A stretch of 64,000 nt of DNA from Xiphydria camelus (Eukaryota; Arthropoda; Insecta; Hymenoptera; Xiphydriidae). Shown here piece after piece: positions 10,831 through 20,944 of the stretch; positions within the stretch are counted from its first letter, which is position 1, and each line of letters opens with the position of its first letter. The stretch covers positions 15,070,812-15,134,811 of the forward strand of contig OY783194.1 of the NCBI GenBank assembly GCA_963678675.1, read 5' to 3'. The translations under genes were made by a program, and so were the position numbers. A model generated the notes under the pieces. That model had not been told where the DNA came from, made no database searches, and saw nothing but the letters and a program-made list of their open reading frames with translations.

Positions 10831-11835
10831 AGATAGCCAAATAACGACAGATGTGAAGAGCCTAAAAGACGTCAAACAAAGAATAGCGCAGGGAAAACAG
10901 GCTTTTAATAAAAATAAATAAGCTACTATGCTCAAAAAATGTCAGCGCGTAGAGAGTAGGAAAAAGTGACTCAAAACATACCGCATGTCCGAGCCCAAAC
11001 CGCTCAAACACCGATACCTATGGCCGATAACTTGAAGTTTGTCATCGGCAGTGATTGCCGACGGTTGAAAATTTGATAGTTAGAGATGGCTTGAGAAGAG
11101 TGCGCTGTGTGTACTGCGTGAAAGCGAAAAGTGTAAAACGTCTGATTTCTCGATAGCTGTCAATTCGAGAGATCGAAGTATTGAATAATTGATGAAACAC
11201 TTCGATCTCCAGAATTGACAGCTATCGGGAAATCAGACGTTTGACACTTTTCGCTCTCACGCAGTACACACAGCGCACTCTTCCCAAACCATCTCTAACT
11301 ATCAAATTTTCAACCGTCGGCAATCACCGCCGAAGACAAATTTCAAGTTATCGGCCATAGGTATCGGTGCTTGAGCGATTTCGGTTCGGACATGCGGTAC
11401 GTGTGAAGAACGGCTTTATACTGGTACGAATCTTGGACGATAGGAACGGTGGAAAAGAAAAAATTAGAAAGCTTCGAATTGTGGTGCTATAGAAGAATGC
11501 TAAAAGTAAAATAGATCGAGAAAATCACAAATGAAGAAATCTTGAAAAAAGTAGGGGAGGACTGGGGAATCTGGAAAAATATAACGAAAAGTAGAGATCA
11601 GCTGATAGGCCATATACTAAAACATGAGGGACTACTAAGAGACATCTTAGAAGCAGAAACGGGAAAAAGGGAGGTGTAGGTCGGCCGCGGTTAGACTACA
11701 TTTCTCAAATCGTTAAGGATGTAGGTTGTTCGAAATACAGGGAAATGAAAAGACTAGCGGAGGATAGGGAAAGATGGAGAATGGTATCAAATCAGTCTTA
11801 GGACTGATAACTTTATGATGATGATGACACGTAAT
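10831..11835 (+). pseudogene. Non-LTR retrotransposon 3' end, right arm, split by a MITE
   Basis: Inverted twin of 10160-10766, interrupted at 10981-11397 by FB-A copy 1. After the MITE the frames contain KSRSADRPYTK-like and then GRPRLDYISQIVKDVGCSKY text and RLAEDRERWRMVSNQS. Comparison with the left arm shows the uninterrupted site ACATACGTGTG against ACATA[MITE]TACGTGTG, proving a TA duplication. Confidence 0.75.
10981..11397. mobile_element. Foldback MITE FB-A, copy 1
   Basis: A near-perfect palindrome of 417 bp: CCGCATGTCCGAGCCC at the left and the inverted GGTTCGGACATGCGG at the right, centred near 11190. Core modules shared with all FB-A copies are GAAGAGTGCGCTG, CGTCTGATTTC and GAGATCGAAG. 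TA at 10979-10980 and 11398-11399. No coding capacity. Confidence 0.9.
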
Positions 11836-11851
11836 CTCTATGTTATACATA

Positions 11852-12759
11852 CAGGGTTAGGCGTGGGAACTTCCTTTTTTGGAGATGAAATATATAACTG
11901 TGCTCGTTTCAAAACTGCGTATTTTTATTATTTGCTTATAAAATGAAATGGGGGATCTCATTTTATGCTGTTTTAAACAGAATTTCCTGCAAATGTCGCC
12001 CTCCATTATCAATACACTGATTTAGGCGAAATCGAAAGTTTCGGTCCACTCTTTCAAGCATGTCGTCCGGTATATTGTCAACTTCAGTTCGGATGTTGCT
12101 CTGTAGGTCTTCCAGGGTCTGTGGACGATTGTTAAAAACTCGGGGTTTCAGATAACCCCAGAGGAAATAATCACATGGCGCTAAATCCGGCGAGCGCGCG
12201 GGCCAGTTTATGTCCCCTCTTATTGTTAGTGAGATCAGCCCTGTCCAACTATGAAGAAAGGCAGTAACTAGCAAAACAAACCGAGATGCGTTTTTTGATA
12301 CCATTGAATATCTTGAATCATTTTGTACCCAAATTTTGTACCCTTTTTTAATGTTAAAGCTAGGTTTGATTAGTAATCTGCCTTCGAAACCCTTCGGCTA
12401 AAGGCATCAAAGTTACAGTTGATTTTCCACAAGTTTGTCGGTTAGCAGTTATTGCCTTTCTTCATAGTTGGGTAGAGCCGCCCGGGGAAGGCTTCTCTCA
12501 GAAAATCATCATCAAAATATCAGGAGCACGGCCTCGTGGGGGAATTTCGAAGTGACGTTGGAAGGCACGTTGCACCGCGATGACCGAACGGCCGTTAGCA
12601 AAATAGGCCTCCTCGTCCAAAGCATGTTTGCGACTGAAATGCGTTGGGATACAAACTTCCCATCCGGCTCCTTCCACTAACTCCTTCCCCACTCCTCTGT
12701 GACTGTCACTAGCTTCACCGCGCCAATTTCTAAAAAGGAAGTTCCCACGCCCCACGCTG
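11852..12759 (-). mobile_element. Internally deleted mariner-like element, right arm
   Basis: Inverted copy of 9227-10136 with the same TIRs and TA at 11850-11851 and 12760-12761. The left TIR here has diverged (CAGGGTTAGGCGTGGGAACT). Confidence 0.9.
11963..12755 (-). pseudogene. Tc1/mariner-like transposase, second copy
   Basis: Frames 12755-12498 and 12304-11963 repeat the N-terminal and C-terminal fragments of the left-arm copy with a few substitutions (for example INWPARSPDL against INWSARSPDL, and RPQTLEDLQSNIRTE against RPETLEDLQSNIRAE). The same internal deletion is present, so the deletion predates the inverted duplication. The final catalytic Asp in SPDLAPCDYF is kept but the rest of the catalytic core is gone. 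Confidence 0.85.
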
Positions 12760-12998
12760 TATAATCTGTGATATTCGGTATAACTGTGTTTACTGGAATT
12801 GCTCCATTATTGATATTAAAACAGCGGTTGAAACATTTCTAGATATAAGTTAGATTTATAAATAAAGTTACGAAAAACTAAAATGTTAAAGAAAGCTTAT
12901 ATTTTTTAAAACTTCACCGGGGCTTGAAATAGTCATTTCTAGGGCGGATTGCTTCGAAACTGGGAATGTTCTCGCATTCTGACTAATTGATCTACCGA

Positions 12999-13193
12999 CT
13001 AAACTGAAATAAATTCTAGTTTTACTCTTACGTTTTTTCTTACTACGTACCCCAGCACTTTTACTTTTTTCTTATTAATTTTCATATTGTAGTTCTTTAT
13101 TAGGATACTTTCCAGTTCGTTAAGTGCCTTTTCTAGTTCTTCTTTACTCGATGCTAGTAGCGCTATATCGTCAGCGAACCAGAGCATGCTCAC
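12999..13193 (-). pseudogene. Reverse transcriptase fragment (FADD motif)
   Basis: Sixty-four codons containing WFADDIALLASSKEELEKAL and then NYNMKINKKKVKVLGYV. FADD is the catalytic motif of non-LTR reverse transcriptases (YADD or FADD), and the following helix plus the NxKK segment is the usual continuation. It ends abruptly at the outer edge of the right palindrome arm (13002), so the palindrome boundary truncates it. Probably from the same family as the LINE tails in the arms, but the sequence does not prove that. Confidence 0.75.
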
Positions 13194-13204
13194 TGTTTAC
13201 CCTT

Positions 13205-13770
13205 GCATTTTAACCCCTTAATCTCCCTGGCGAAAATAAAGCGTGCAATTTAAGTGTTCACGAAGTATTCAGATAATGTTAGAACCCTTCAATGATCCAA
13301 TCTACGCTCCCTGGTACGAAATTGTACACTTAATGCACGCTTCCTATTTTAGCGTTCTTGCACGTTTCCTAACGGTTTACTCGGACGAAAATGAAGCATG
13401 CAGTTAAGTGTGCACGAAGTGTTCAATCTATGTTTTGTACACTCCCTGCTAGTGTCATATACATTTCGTGAACGTTTGGCTATGATTACACTTGCCCAAC
13501 ATTAAAAACTATAGATATACACCTAACAGTGGTGGCGGTTCGTAGACTGTAGGACGTACGCTATTGGTCGGAGACGCAAGGACGTCGAACGATTGGCTCT
13601 GCGATCGCCGGCAGACGTCATTCGTCACGAGAGAAATTCCCTTGGGTGTAAGCAACTAGCAGACGAGAAAGTATAGTGGGTGATGCGTACGCGTCTCTAC
13701 AGAGTGGAGTATTTCGAAGTAATTGTATTTTTTGGAAATAGAACGTTGTTTTCAAGGTTAATATAGTATA
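13205..13770. other. Spacer with short direct and inverted repeats
   Basis: A block around GCGTGCAATTTAAGTGTTCACG (13232) is repeated directly near 13400 and inverted near 13330 (GTACACTTAATGCACGC). No coding sequence recognised. Confidence 0.45.
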
Positions 13771-13775
13771 TTGTG

Positions 13776-13886
13776 CAACAAGGGCTGAAAGTTGGCGATT
13801 GCCGACGAGTGTGAAGTTTGCTGCCCGAGCGAAGCGAGGGCTGCAATCACACTCGTCGGCGCCAACTTTGGTCCGTGTTGCACACG
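13776..13886. repeat. Hairpin GTTGGCG ... CGCCAAC
   Basis: The inverted pair GCAACAAGGGCTGAAAGTTG / CAACTTTGGTCCGTGTTGC encloses a second pair GCCGACGAGTGTGA / TCACACTCGTCGGC. A related hairpin with the CGAGTGTGA stem is at 18039-18150. Confidence 0.65.
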
Positions 13887-13897
13887 ATACTTTTTAT

Positions 13898-14093
13898 AAC
13901 AAGTGAATGCAAGTGGTGCTTTTCATGCTAGTTTTCAGGGACGAAAGTGAACGAAAATTCACGCAAGAGGGACGAAAGTGAAGCAAGTATAAACTGCGCA
14001 TGCGTGAGCTCAACTTTTCTATCCTAGCGTGCAATTTGCTATTTTCATCCCGTAAAACTAGCATGAAAAGCACAACTTTCGATGCACGTGTTA
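13898..14093. mobile_element. Small foldback (TTATAACA...TGTTATAA)
   Basis: Ends TTATAACAAGTGAATGCAAG and the inverted CGATGCACGTGTTATAA, with inner arms GGTGCTTTTCATGCTAGTTT against AAACTAGCATGAAAAGCAC. About 196 bp and noncoding. It abuts the hairpin to its left and may form one compound element with it. Confidence 0.65.
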
Positions 14094-14097
14094 TAAA

Positions 14098-14152
14098 AAA
14101 ATATTTTCATTCGTGAAACGATTTCCCTCGCGTTTATTTCGACCCTCGGGTG
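14098..14152. repeat. Repeat F, copy 1
   Basis: The segment containing CGATTTCCCTCGCGTTTATT and CGACCCTCGG matches 29407-29460 in the same orientation (TCGATCCTCGG). Function unknown. Confidence 0.6.
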
Positions 14153-14240
14153 ATAAATGTAAAATAATTAACGAGTTGTAGAGACAAGTGAACTGACGTG
14201 GAAGACTACAGTGGCTAGGCAATTCTTAGCATTTTTGAGT

Positions 14241-15419
14241 AGGGTCAAGGGGGCTAAAAATAAGACTCAAATCTTTGGGGTAAAAATGAGACACCATCTG
14301 CTGTCCTCTGTTGTTGAATTTCTGAATCAATTGTATTGTCATAGTGAAGTGACAAACCTTACCTACATATCCGCTACAGATTTTGACTACAGGAAACTTT
14401 TAACAGATCGGTACAGTAGCTATTCAAACATTACGATTTATAACCTCTAAAACTTTCCATAACGGTCTTAATAAATTTCCTTACCGCATTCATGTGAATA
14501 GAAAGAAAAACTTGTGCTTTATTTCTAGAGATTGTTTAATGGCTTTTGAGTGCCATTTTACGAACGTATATCGATATATTTAAATATAAATAAATTGAAG
14601 GACGCAAACAGGTAAGGTGAAAAAATGAGACATGTTTTGGGGTAAAAATGGGACAGAGCATATTGAAACAGCTTTGAGGTTAAATATGAGACAGTTATTC
14701 ATAGGTACCTACACCCGTGCTCACAGATTCTGTCGCTGGTGACTTTTCAAAATGTCATATTTAAACATACCAAAAGATGAATAATTAATTATTATGCTTT
14801 CATTAACCAGGCCAAGCGTCACTGTAGCTAATGAAAGTATGCGATTTAATCGTTCATTAGCTGGTACGTTTAAAAATTGCATTTTAAAAAGTCACCAGCG
14901 ACAGAATCCGTGGCCCCAGTACCTACCTAAAATAGTTTTAGGAACAATGTTTCTGTTAGGTACCTACTTGCTAGTCTGTTGCTAGTCCTTAAATGCACAA
15001 ATAGTTTTGAAACTGTACACAAATGCAGTACAATTCATTTGTAAAATGCTACAATATTAACTGTGATCAAAGTACAGAAGAATTTTTTAGTTTTTTATAA
15101 CTTTGTTGTCTTTCTTTTTACCCTTAATGCCTTAAAATTACCATTCCATCCGAAATTTATTAGATAGTTCAACAAAGAAAGCTTGTCTCAAATTTACCCA
15201 CAGGTGTCTCATATTTCCCCAAACCTGAGGGTAAAAATGAGACACAATTTTTACTACATATCACTTCTGAATTGTAATATTCTCTCAAAATTATTAAAAA
15301 ATCAATCACATAATGTGAATATGAATACATATGCTTAATATTCTGTTTGTAAATATAATTAGCCACTTCAGAAAATTGGAAGTTTGAAAATCCGTCTCAT
15401 TTTTAGCCCCCTTGACCCT
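14241..15419. mobile_element. TIR element Q with repeated GTAAAAATGAGACA boxes
   Basis: TIR: AGGGTCAAGGGGGCTAAAAA at the left and the inverted TTTTTAGCCCCCTTGACCCT at the right. A box close to GGGGTAAAAATGAGACA occurs about nine times in both orientations, clustered toward both ends (near 14258, 14277, 14618, 14638, 14681, 15183, 15207, 15229, 15392). Such subterminal arrays are typical of transposase-binding sites. MITE B copy 1 is nested inside. The 79-codon frame at 14211-14450 has no recognised domain. No clear target duplication. Confidence 0.75.
14712..14919. mobile_element. MITE B, copy 1 (nested in Q)
   Basis: Palindromic 208-bp element with ATTCTGTCGCTGGTGACTTT in the left arm and GTCACCAGCGACAGAAT in the right, flanked by TA (14710-14711 and 14920-14921). 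Copy 2 is at 41170-41380. Confidence 0.85.
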
Positions 15420-15421
15420 AG

Positions 15422-16035
15422 GGTAAGTGTAACTATAAATCGAGAGGAATTTAAAAAGAATGAGTGAAATAACAGAAATGTATTGTTTTGAAGTCGTTCA
15501 ATTTGTTCATTATTTACAAAGGCAATAATATTACAAAAATAATTCGTAGAATCAAAATAAGTAAAGAATTCTTCTTGGAAATCACTTCGATTATGGTCGA
15601 AGCAAGACGAAGCTAAAGGAATGGATGATGGAAGAATTCGACAATGTGCATCAGCCTCCATGGAGAAATGTGCCAAAGATGAAGGACGATTGATATCCCG
15701 CTCAAGAGCTAGAAATAAATGAAACGTAAGATATTATTGATACAAAAAAAGAATGTAGTGCAGGTAAATACCAGTACGACACATTAGAATCCGGTAACCA
15801 ACATGATTGAATATTTCAGCAAGCATCAATAACCAGGCCATGATGAGTGACTTCGTGTTTTGCAAGTGTTCCTGTGATCAGCAACCTGATCGGGTGCTCC
15901 TGACTGAAATCCTCCCTCGTTTCACTCTGTCGTTCAACAACGAGCATCAACTCCCCCGGAGGACACGAAAAGCTGTAACATCAGGAAAATTGTGAAAGGT
16001 GGCGACAGTTAATAAAATTATCCAAAACGATACCA
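15422..16035. other. Spacer, no recognised gene
   Basis: Contains a protein-like stretch (LKEWMMEEFDNVHQPPWRN in the plus strand near 15620) and a 62-codon plus frame at 15807-15995 with FCKCSCDQQ. Neither matches a family I know. Could be exons of a decayed TE gene. Confidence 0.3.
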
Positions 16036-16039
16036 TATA

Positions 16040-16725
16040 AATGTGAGCAAATACTTTTCATATCATGACGTTTTGTGAAAAACTCACCACTGCTTCATTT
16101 TTGCAGGAGATGTTTAAAATAATTCCCTTGCTCAGCCGAACAATAACCCAAGCAGTCGTAAAATGCTGAGAGTGCATTTTGAATCGCTGCCGGGAGATCT
16201 CCTCACAGATACTCATTATTTTCCAGTCGAGGTCCTCAATGGTCAGGAGTGAGCGACGCTTGTATAACTGCTCCTTCACGTAGCCTCAGGAAAAATAATC
16301 CACCGGAGTCAGGTCGGACAATCGCGGCGGCCACGGAATTGGACCCCCTCTTCCTAACCAGCGGTTAGGGAATTCCTCATCCAGGAATCGCCGGACTCGT
16401 ACCATCGAGTGCACAGGAGCGCCGTCGTGTTCAAAATATACATGGGCTCCGATCTGTAAGTAATACTAATTATATAGTCGATTTTCAATAGCTTACCACG
16501 GGACTGTAATAACGTGACTGTACATTCTAGTGGTACTTACTTACTTCTTCAATGATTCGAAGCGATGGTATTACTAAATATCTCAGAATGTCGAGATAAA
16601 TCTGGCCGTTCAAATTTTCGCGAAAGAAAACTGGCCCTATAATTCAGTTACCGATTTTTCCAGAGCAGACATTTACTTTAACGACGTACTGGATCCTCAC
16701 ATTCCAGAGTATCCTGGGATATACA
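16040..16725 (-). pseudogene. Tc1/mariner-like transposase remnant
   Basis: On the minus strand, from 16640 downward: FRENLNGQIYLDIL, then after a break FEHDGAPVHSMVRVRRFLDE (second catalytic Asp in HDGAP), LSDLTPVDYF (third Asp), a stop, and GYVKEQLYKRR continuing in frame 16279-16058. Spacing and motifs fit a mariner-type DDE transposase whose N-terminal third is lost. A stop inside the WGYVK motif and breaks near 16470 and 16550 show that it is dead. It abuts a second, unrelated mariner that begins at 16733. Confidence 0.75.
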
Positions 16726-16732
16726 AAGAGTA

Positions 16733-17613
16733 CTGGGAAAGTTTTGCAATACAGCTTTGTTTATTTAATTTTTTCAATGTAATTTCCTCTACATTCAATA
16801 CACCTCTCCATCCTTCGAAACCAATCTTTAAACTAGTTCTGCCAAGTTTCACTAAAGAGTAAAGCACATTCGTTTACAGATCGGGATTTTCTGACAACTA
16901 CGGGTGTGTCCTCATCATCAAAGATCCAAACTTCGTTTTGAGCCTTGGTCGGCACATCGTAATAGTACAGCCAAGTCTCGTCACCTGTCACGATGTTGTT
17001 CACATACCGAAATTGTCCCTTATCAAACTTTTTTTAGCATATCCCGGCACCAAGTCACAGGTCGTGTCATCTGCTCTTCAGTCAGTCGATGCGGCACCCT
17101 GAGAGAACAAAGTTTCTTCACGTGCAAATGATCATGCAGAATCGAACGAATCGTTTGTGCATTTAGGCCTAAAGTACCCTCTATCTGCTGGTAGGTCACT
17201 CGCCTATCCTCATCAAGCATTTTCCTCACAGCAGTAACGTTTTCCTCCGTAACTGACGTTCGTGGCCTTCTCGGCCTCTCAGCGTCCTCTAGAGTGAAAT
17301 TTCCCCTTTGGAATTCCCTATACCACCTGAATATCATTGTACGATGTGGACAAACATCACCTAGTGCAAAAGTCATTTCTTCTAAGCACTGGTCTATTTT
17401 TAAACCACGCACGAAATTATAACGCAAAACTGCCCTTATCTCATTTCGTGACCACGATGCCATCGCAAGCATTTTAAACTCTCACTGCTAATGAATAACT
17501 GAGCCCATCGACTTGGCGCGGCGGCTACTATGCACGTATGAATATGTCTCAACATGCAGCAAGAAGCAGCTTCCTGCAATATATTGTTGCGGCATATTGC
17601 AAAACTTTCTCAG
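16733..17613 (-). mobile_element. Deleted mariner, TA-flanked
   Basis: TIR CTGGGAAAGTTTTGCAATA at the left and the inverted TATTGCAAAACTTTCTCAG at the right, with TA at 16731-16732 and 17614-17615. Only 881 bp, so internally deleted. Confidence 0.85.
16790..17472 (-). pseudogene. mariner transposase with deleted catalytic core
   Basis: Frame 17472-17023 (149 codons) is an intact N-terminal half: two helix-turn-helix segments (ASWSRNEIRAVLRYNFVRG; HRTMIFRWYREFQRG), the linker RPRRPRTSVTEENV, and the second HTH IEGTLGLNAQTIRSILHDH. After 17023 another frame gives IVTGDETWLYYYDVPTKAQN, with the first catalytic Asp in GDETW. Then the sequence jumps to a C-terminal scrap (RRMERCIECRGNYIE). The second and third catalytic Asp are missing, so it cannot act, although the DNA-binding half could in principle still be translated. 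Confidence 0.85.
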
Positions 17614-17615
17614 TA

Positions 17616-18438
17616 CCCTTCGTACGTGTAAAATTTCATACGTGCTACTACTTTAGAATTTGTTATTATAATATATGACACTTTTTGAATCGTATACCTC
17701 CTCAATCGATCAAAAGAACGATTGAATTGGGATAAAATTCGAAAAGGTCGATTTAACAGAGACTATAGCTATTTAAATTTTGTTTCAGGGACACTTATCA
17801 GCTAAACGAAACAACGGGGCATCTGGAGAAAGCATCGAATATATTAATTAATCCCTCAACCCGGGAATTAGAAAATGTTTTAATATAATTTTTGTCACTC
17901 AGTGTCAAATACTCGGTTCCATGGGCGTCCTCGACGCATGTGAAGTCATCTTTCACACACCAATTCGTGAAAAGTTGCGCAGTGCGTGAAATCGTCAACC
18001 TCGTATTTGACACTTATTGTTAGTGACAAAAAATAGAATTCGTTATTCGGTTGTTTCGCGCCGTTCTAACGAGTGTGATTGCCGTACTCACTTTGCTCGT
18101 GCGCAAACTTCACACTCGTTAGAAACAGCGCTTCACGCCCTAATAACGAAAATAACTATTTAAGCTGGTCTGCGTTTTTTGAAGTAAAACTTCTTTACTG
18201 AGGGTACTAAAATCGCGGTTGATGCAACGAAAAAACCGTAACGAAACCCACACAATCCAGCACTCTCGACCCTGCCCCATTCCACCGCTCTCAACCATGC
18301 ATAAACTTAGGCCCTTCGCACATAACGCTACGCAGGTATCCGATACTCGACGAGTGTACACACATCACGCGACGCGACTTTCGTCGGTGACGCTATACTC
18401 GTGCGACCGGCATGCTCAAGTCGCCGATACTCGCGTCG
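17616..18438. other. Spacer with two inverted repeats
   Basis: An inverted pair GTGTCAAATACTCGG / CGTATTTGACAC spans 17903-18013. The hairpin 18039-18150 (TTCGTTATTCGG ... CTAATAACGAA) contains GAGTGTGATTGCCG and CACACTCGTTAGAAAC and resembles the hairpin at 13776. From 18220 there is GC-richer DNA with CGATACTCG-type words. No gene supported. Confidence 0.45.
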
Positions 18439-18439
18439 C

Positions 18440-18935
18440 CGAGACTGTTCCATCGCACAATTATGTTTTCTTTTATTTTGCAATGATTTATTTCGTTGTT
18501 TGGCAATATGTTTATATGTATTCGAAAGAGTTCTTTCTGCTCTACAAAACTGTTATAATTGTTATTTCGAATAATGAAATTTTTTATTATTTTTCTGGCT
18601 TAGAAATGGAATATCCAGGAGGCAAAAATCAGCAGTTTCGACATCTGCTTTTCTTCGCTTTTCATCGAGATCAAAAAACTGCCGTATACGGAGAAGATGT
18701 TATAGACGAGTCTTTCATAAAAAAGATGTCGAAAATGCTGATTTTTTCCTCCTGGATATTCCATTTCTAAGCCTGAAAAATAATTTTAAAAAATTGTTAT
18801 TCGAATAAACAATTATAACTGCTTTGTAGAGCAGAAAGAGCTCTTTCGAATGAATATAAACACTTTGCGGAACAGCAAACAAATCGTTGTAAAATGAAAG
18901 AAAATAAAAGAAAATGCTATACGAACTTATTTTCC
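18440..18935. mobile_element. Foldback O
   Basis: Arms TTTCGAATAATGAAATTT, TAGAAATGGAATATCCAGGA on the left and TCCTGGATATTCCATTTCTA, TTATTCGAATAAAC on the right, centred near 18690. A 183-codon plus frame crosses the palindrome but is explained by it. No domain seen. Confidence 0.7.
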
Positions 18936-19138
18936 AACCCAATAGCATCGCGATCATAAATACTTCGTCAAACTAGGGTCCATCTCGCCATCAGCGAAGC
19001 GGTACATTTTGGCGAATCCAGGCTGCTAATGAGTTCGCAGTCCCGCACCTTTCCTGAAAGGGTTAATTATTATTAAGTTACATGTAACTTACATGTTATA
19101 TAACCGGTCACATTTGCTTTCATCACAGTTACATAATA
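18936..19138. other. Short spacer
   Basis: Contains CCTGAAAGGGTTAA near 19053, which resembles one end of the TTAA-flanked mini-MITE at 38371; otherwise featureless. Confidence 0.3.
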
Positions 19139-19140
19139 TA

Positions 19141-20019
19141 CAGGGTGACATTTTGAAAACTTGCCACCCCAATATCTCAGAGTTACAGAGATTGTCAAAA
19201 AAAAAAAACAAAAATACGGTTTCGGCAGTGAAGAGGGGGAACCAAAATGACATAATTGGAGACGCATCCACTCCAACCCCCATAGGGGTAGCCCCCCCAA
19301 CTTTGTAATTTTAAATAGCAACCCCCCATGTGTGATACAGCGTTGGAAAACTCTTTAAAAATGCTTTACAGCAACACCAAATTTTGGTACATTTCGATGA
19401 GTAGTTTTCGCGCAAATCGAGGAAGAAACTGCCAGAAGTAAGTTTTGTCAATTTATTTATTAAAGGTCAATTATGTTACAATAAATTTTCCAAGTGATTT
19501 CCATTATCTGATCTTACTCCCTGCGATTTCTTCTTATGGGGACATCTGAAATCTGTTGTTTTTCAAACTCAACCAGCAAGCATTAACCAACTGAAACAGA
19601 AAATTATGTAAGAATGTCGCAAAATTTCAAGAACAACATTTGAAAAAGTCCGAAAAATCAATGGAAATCATTTCGAAAATTTATTGTCACGTAATTGACC
19701 TTTAATAAATAAATTGACAACTTACTTCTAGCAGTTTCTTTCTCGATTTGCGCAAAAATTACTCATCGAAAGATACCAAAATTTGGTGTTATTGTAAAGC
19801 ATTTTTAAAGAGCTTTCCAACGCTGTATCACACATGGGGGGTTGCTATTTAAGATTACAAAGTTGGGGGGGCTACCCCTAGGGGGGTTGGAGGGGGTGCG
19901 TCTCCGATTATGTCATTTTGGTTCCCCCTCTCCACTGTCGAAACCGTATTTTCTTTTTTCAGAAAATCTCTGTAACTTTCTGAGATATTGGGCTGGCAAG
20001 TTTTCAAAATGTCACCCTA
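19141..20019. mobile_element. Mariner-derived foldback element N1, copy 2
   Basis: Same element as 2476-3332: CAGGGTGACATTTTGAAAAC at the left and the inverted end CAAAATGTCACCCTA at the right, with TA at 19139-19140 and 20020-20021. TIRs are about 350 bp. Confidence 0.85.
19500..19700 (+). pseudogene. Tc1/mariner transposase C-terminal remnant in N1 copy 2
   Basis: Plus-strand reading gives LSDLTPCDFFLWGHLKSVVF with the last catalytic Asp, then QTQPASINQLKQKIM, a stop, and FEKVRKINGNHFENLLS ending at the inner TIR edge. It is better preserved at the Asp motif than copy 1 but has an in-frame stop. Together the two copies show that N1 kept only the transposase tail between enlarged TIRs. Confidence 0.75.
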
Positions 20020-20021
20020 TA

Positions 20022-20944
20022 TATGTTTATCACTGTGCTTACTGGGCAAGTAGTAAAGTTTTGCAATTTGTCGACCAGATAAGGATTGGTAACTATTACT
20101 TTATGTATACTGGCTGGAGTATCTTCTAATTATAAGAATTAATATGATATAATTCGATGATATATATGTAGAGTATATAATATATTATATTATATAATAC
20201 AATACTCCGCATCTCCACAATTACAATGCAAACAATTTGTCATCGATTCTGCATGACCATCATAATTCAATATATTTTGTGAATAGATATCCGGAAAATA
20301 TATTATTCACTCATAAAAATCGCAAGAGAGTTGATGGATGAATTAATTGTTAGTGTACAAATACGGAAAAACTGCACAAGGTATTAGGTCTACAACTTTG
20401 TTTTTGCCATTTTCCTATAGATGGCTTATGAGAAAACGGCGGAAGCAAAGTTGTACACCTAATATTATACTTTAAGTCGTTAGTCCAGCTGCCGACTCGA
20501 TTATTTTCAATAGTAGTGATTTGTCTCCTAATTAATACAGACATTTAAAAAATTGTTATGATTATTGGAAATATGCAAAGAATTAGGTATGATTAGAAAA
20601 GGTTGACCTACCAAAAAAATTATTTAGAAAATTTATCTGATAGACATAAACAAAACTGAACAAACATTTACCTTCCAATAATACTTTCGAAGTAAACAAA
20701 CATGATATGATAAAATTTCGCTCCAAAAATCGTATGTGAAATATTTTGAAGTAACGTAATACTAGGTGGTATATGAAAGGAAAAGTTTGAGAACTGCTGA
20801 GATAGGCTACAGCATTCAAGGATAACATTACATCCTGCTTAGTTGATATGCTTTGTTTATGGAGGGAGCGATACTTTCTGTAGAAATTATATGTAGTCAT
20901 AAGTGCGCATCCTCTAAAACGAGTTTTGTTTTACGTAGTCAGCT
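20022..20944. other. AT-rich spacer
   Basis: Contains mini-MITE C copy 1 (20382-20467). The 105-codon minus frame at 20583-20900 has no recognised motif and a composition like its AT-rich surroundings. Confidence 0.4.
20382..20467. mobile_element. Mini-MITE C, copy 1
   Basis: An 86-bp hairpin starting TATTAGGTCTACAACTTTG and ending GCAAAGTTGTACACCTAATA, with GCCATTTTCCTA / GAGAAAACGGC inside. Copy 2 is at 23563-23648. Confidence 0.75.

Larger units (their letters stand above)
8988..13002. repeat. 4.0-kb palindrome with ~1.77-kb arms
   Basis: The left arm (8988-10766) is repeated in inverted orientation at 10831-13002 around a loop of about 65 bp centred near 10798. Each arm contains, from outside in, unique DNA, a deleted mariner and a non-LTR retrotransposon tail. 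The right arm also has a 417-bp foldback MITE that the left lacks; without it the arms match in length. The mariner frames differ by only a few residues between arms, so the inverted duplication is fairly young. An assembly artefact cannot be excluded from sequence alone. Confidence 0.85.

Noticed and set aside
18219..18770. A 183-codon plus-strand frame
   Set aside because: It crosses the centre of foldback O and its C-terminal half is explained by the palindrome; no domain or codon pattern supports a gene.
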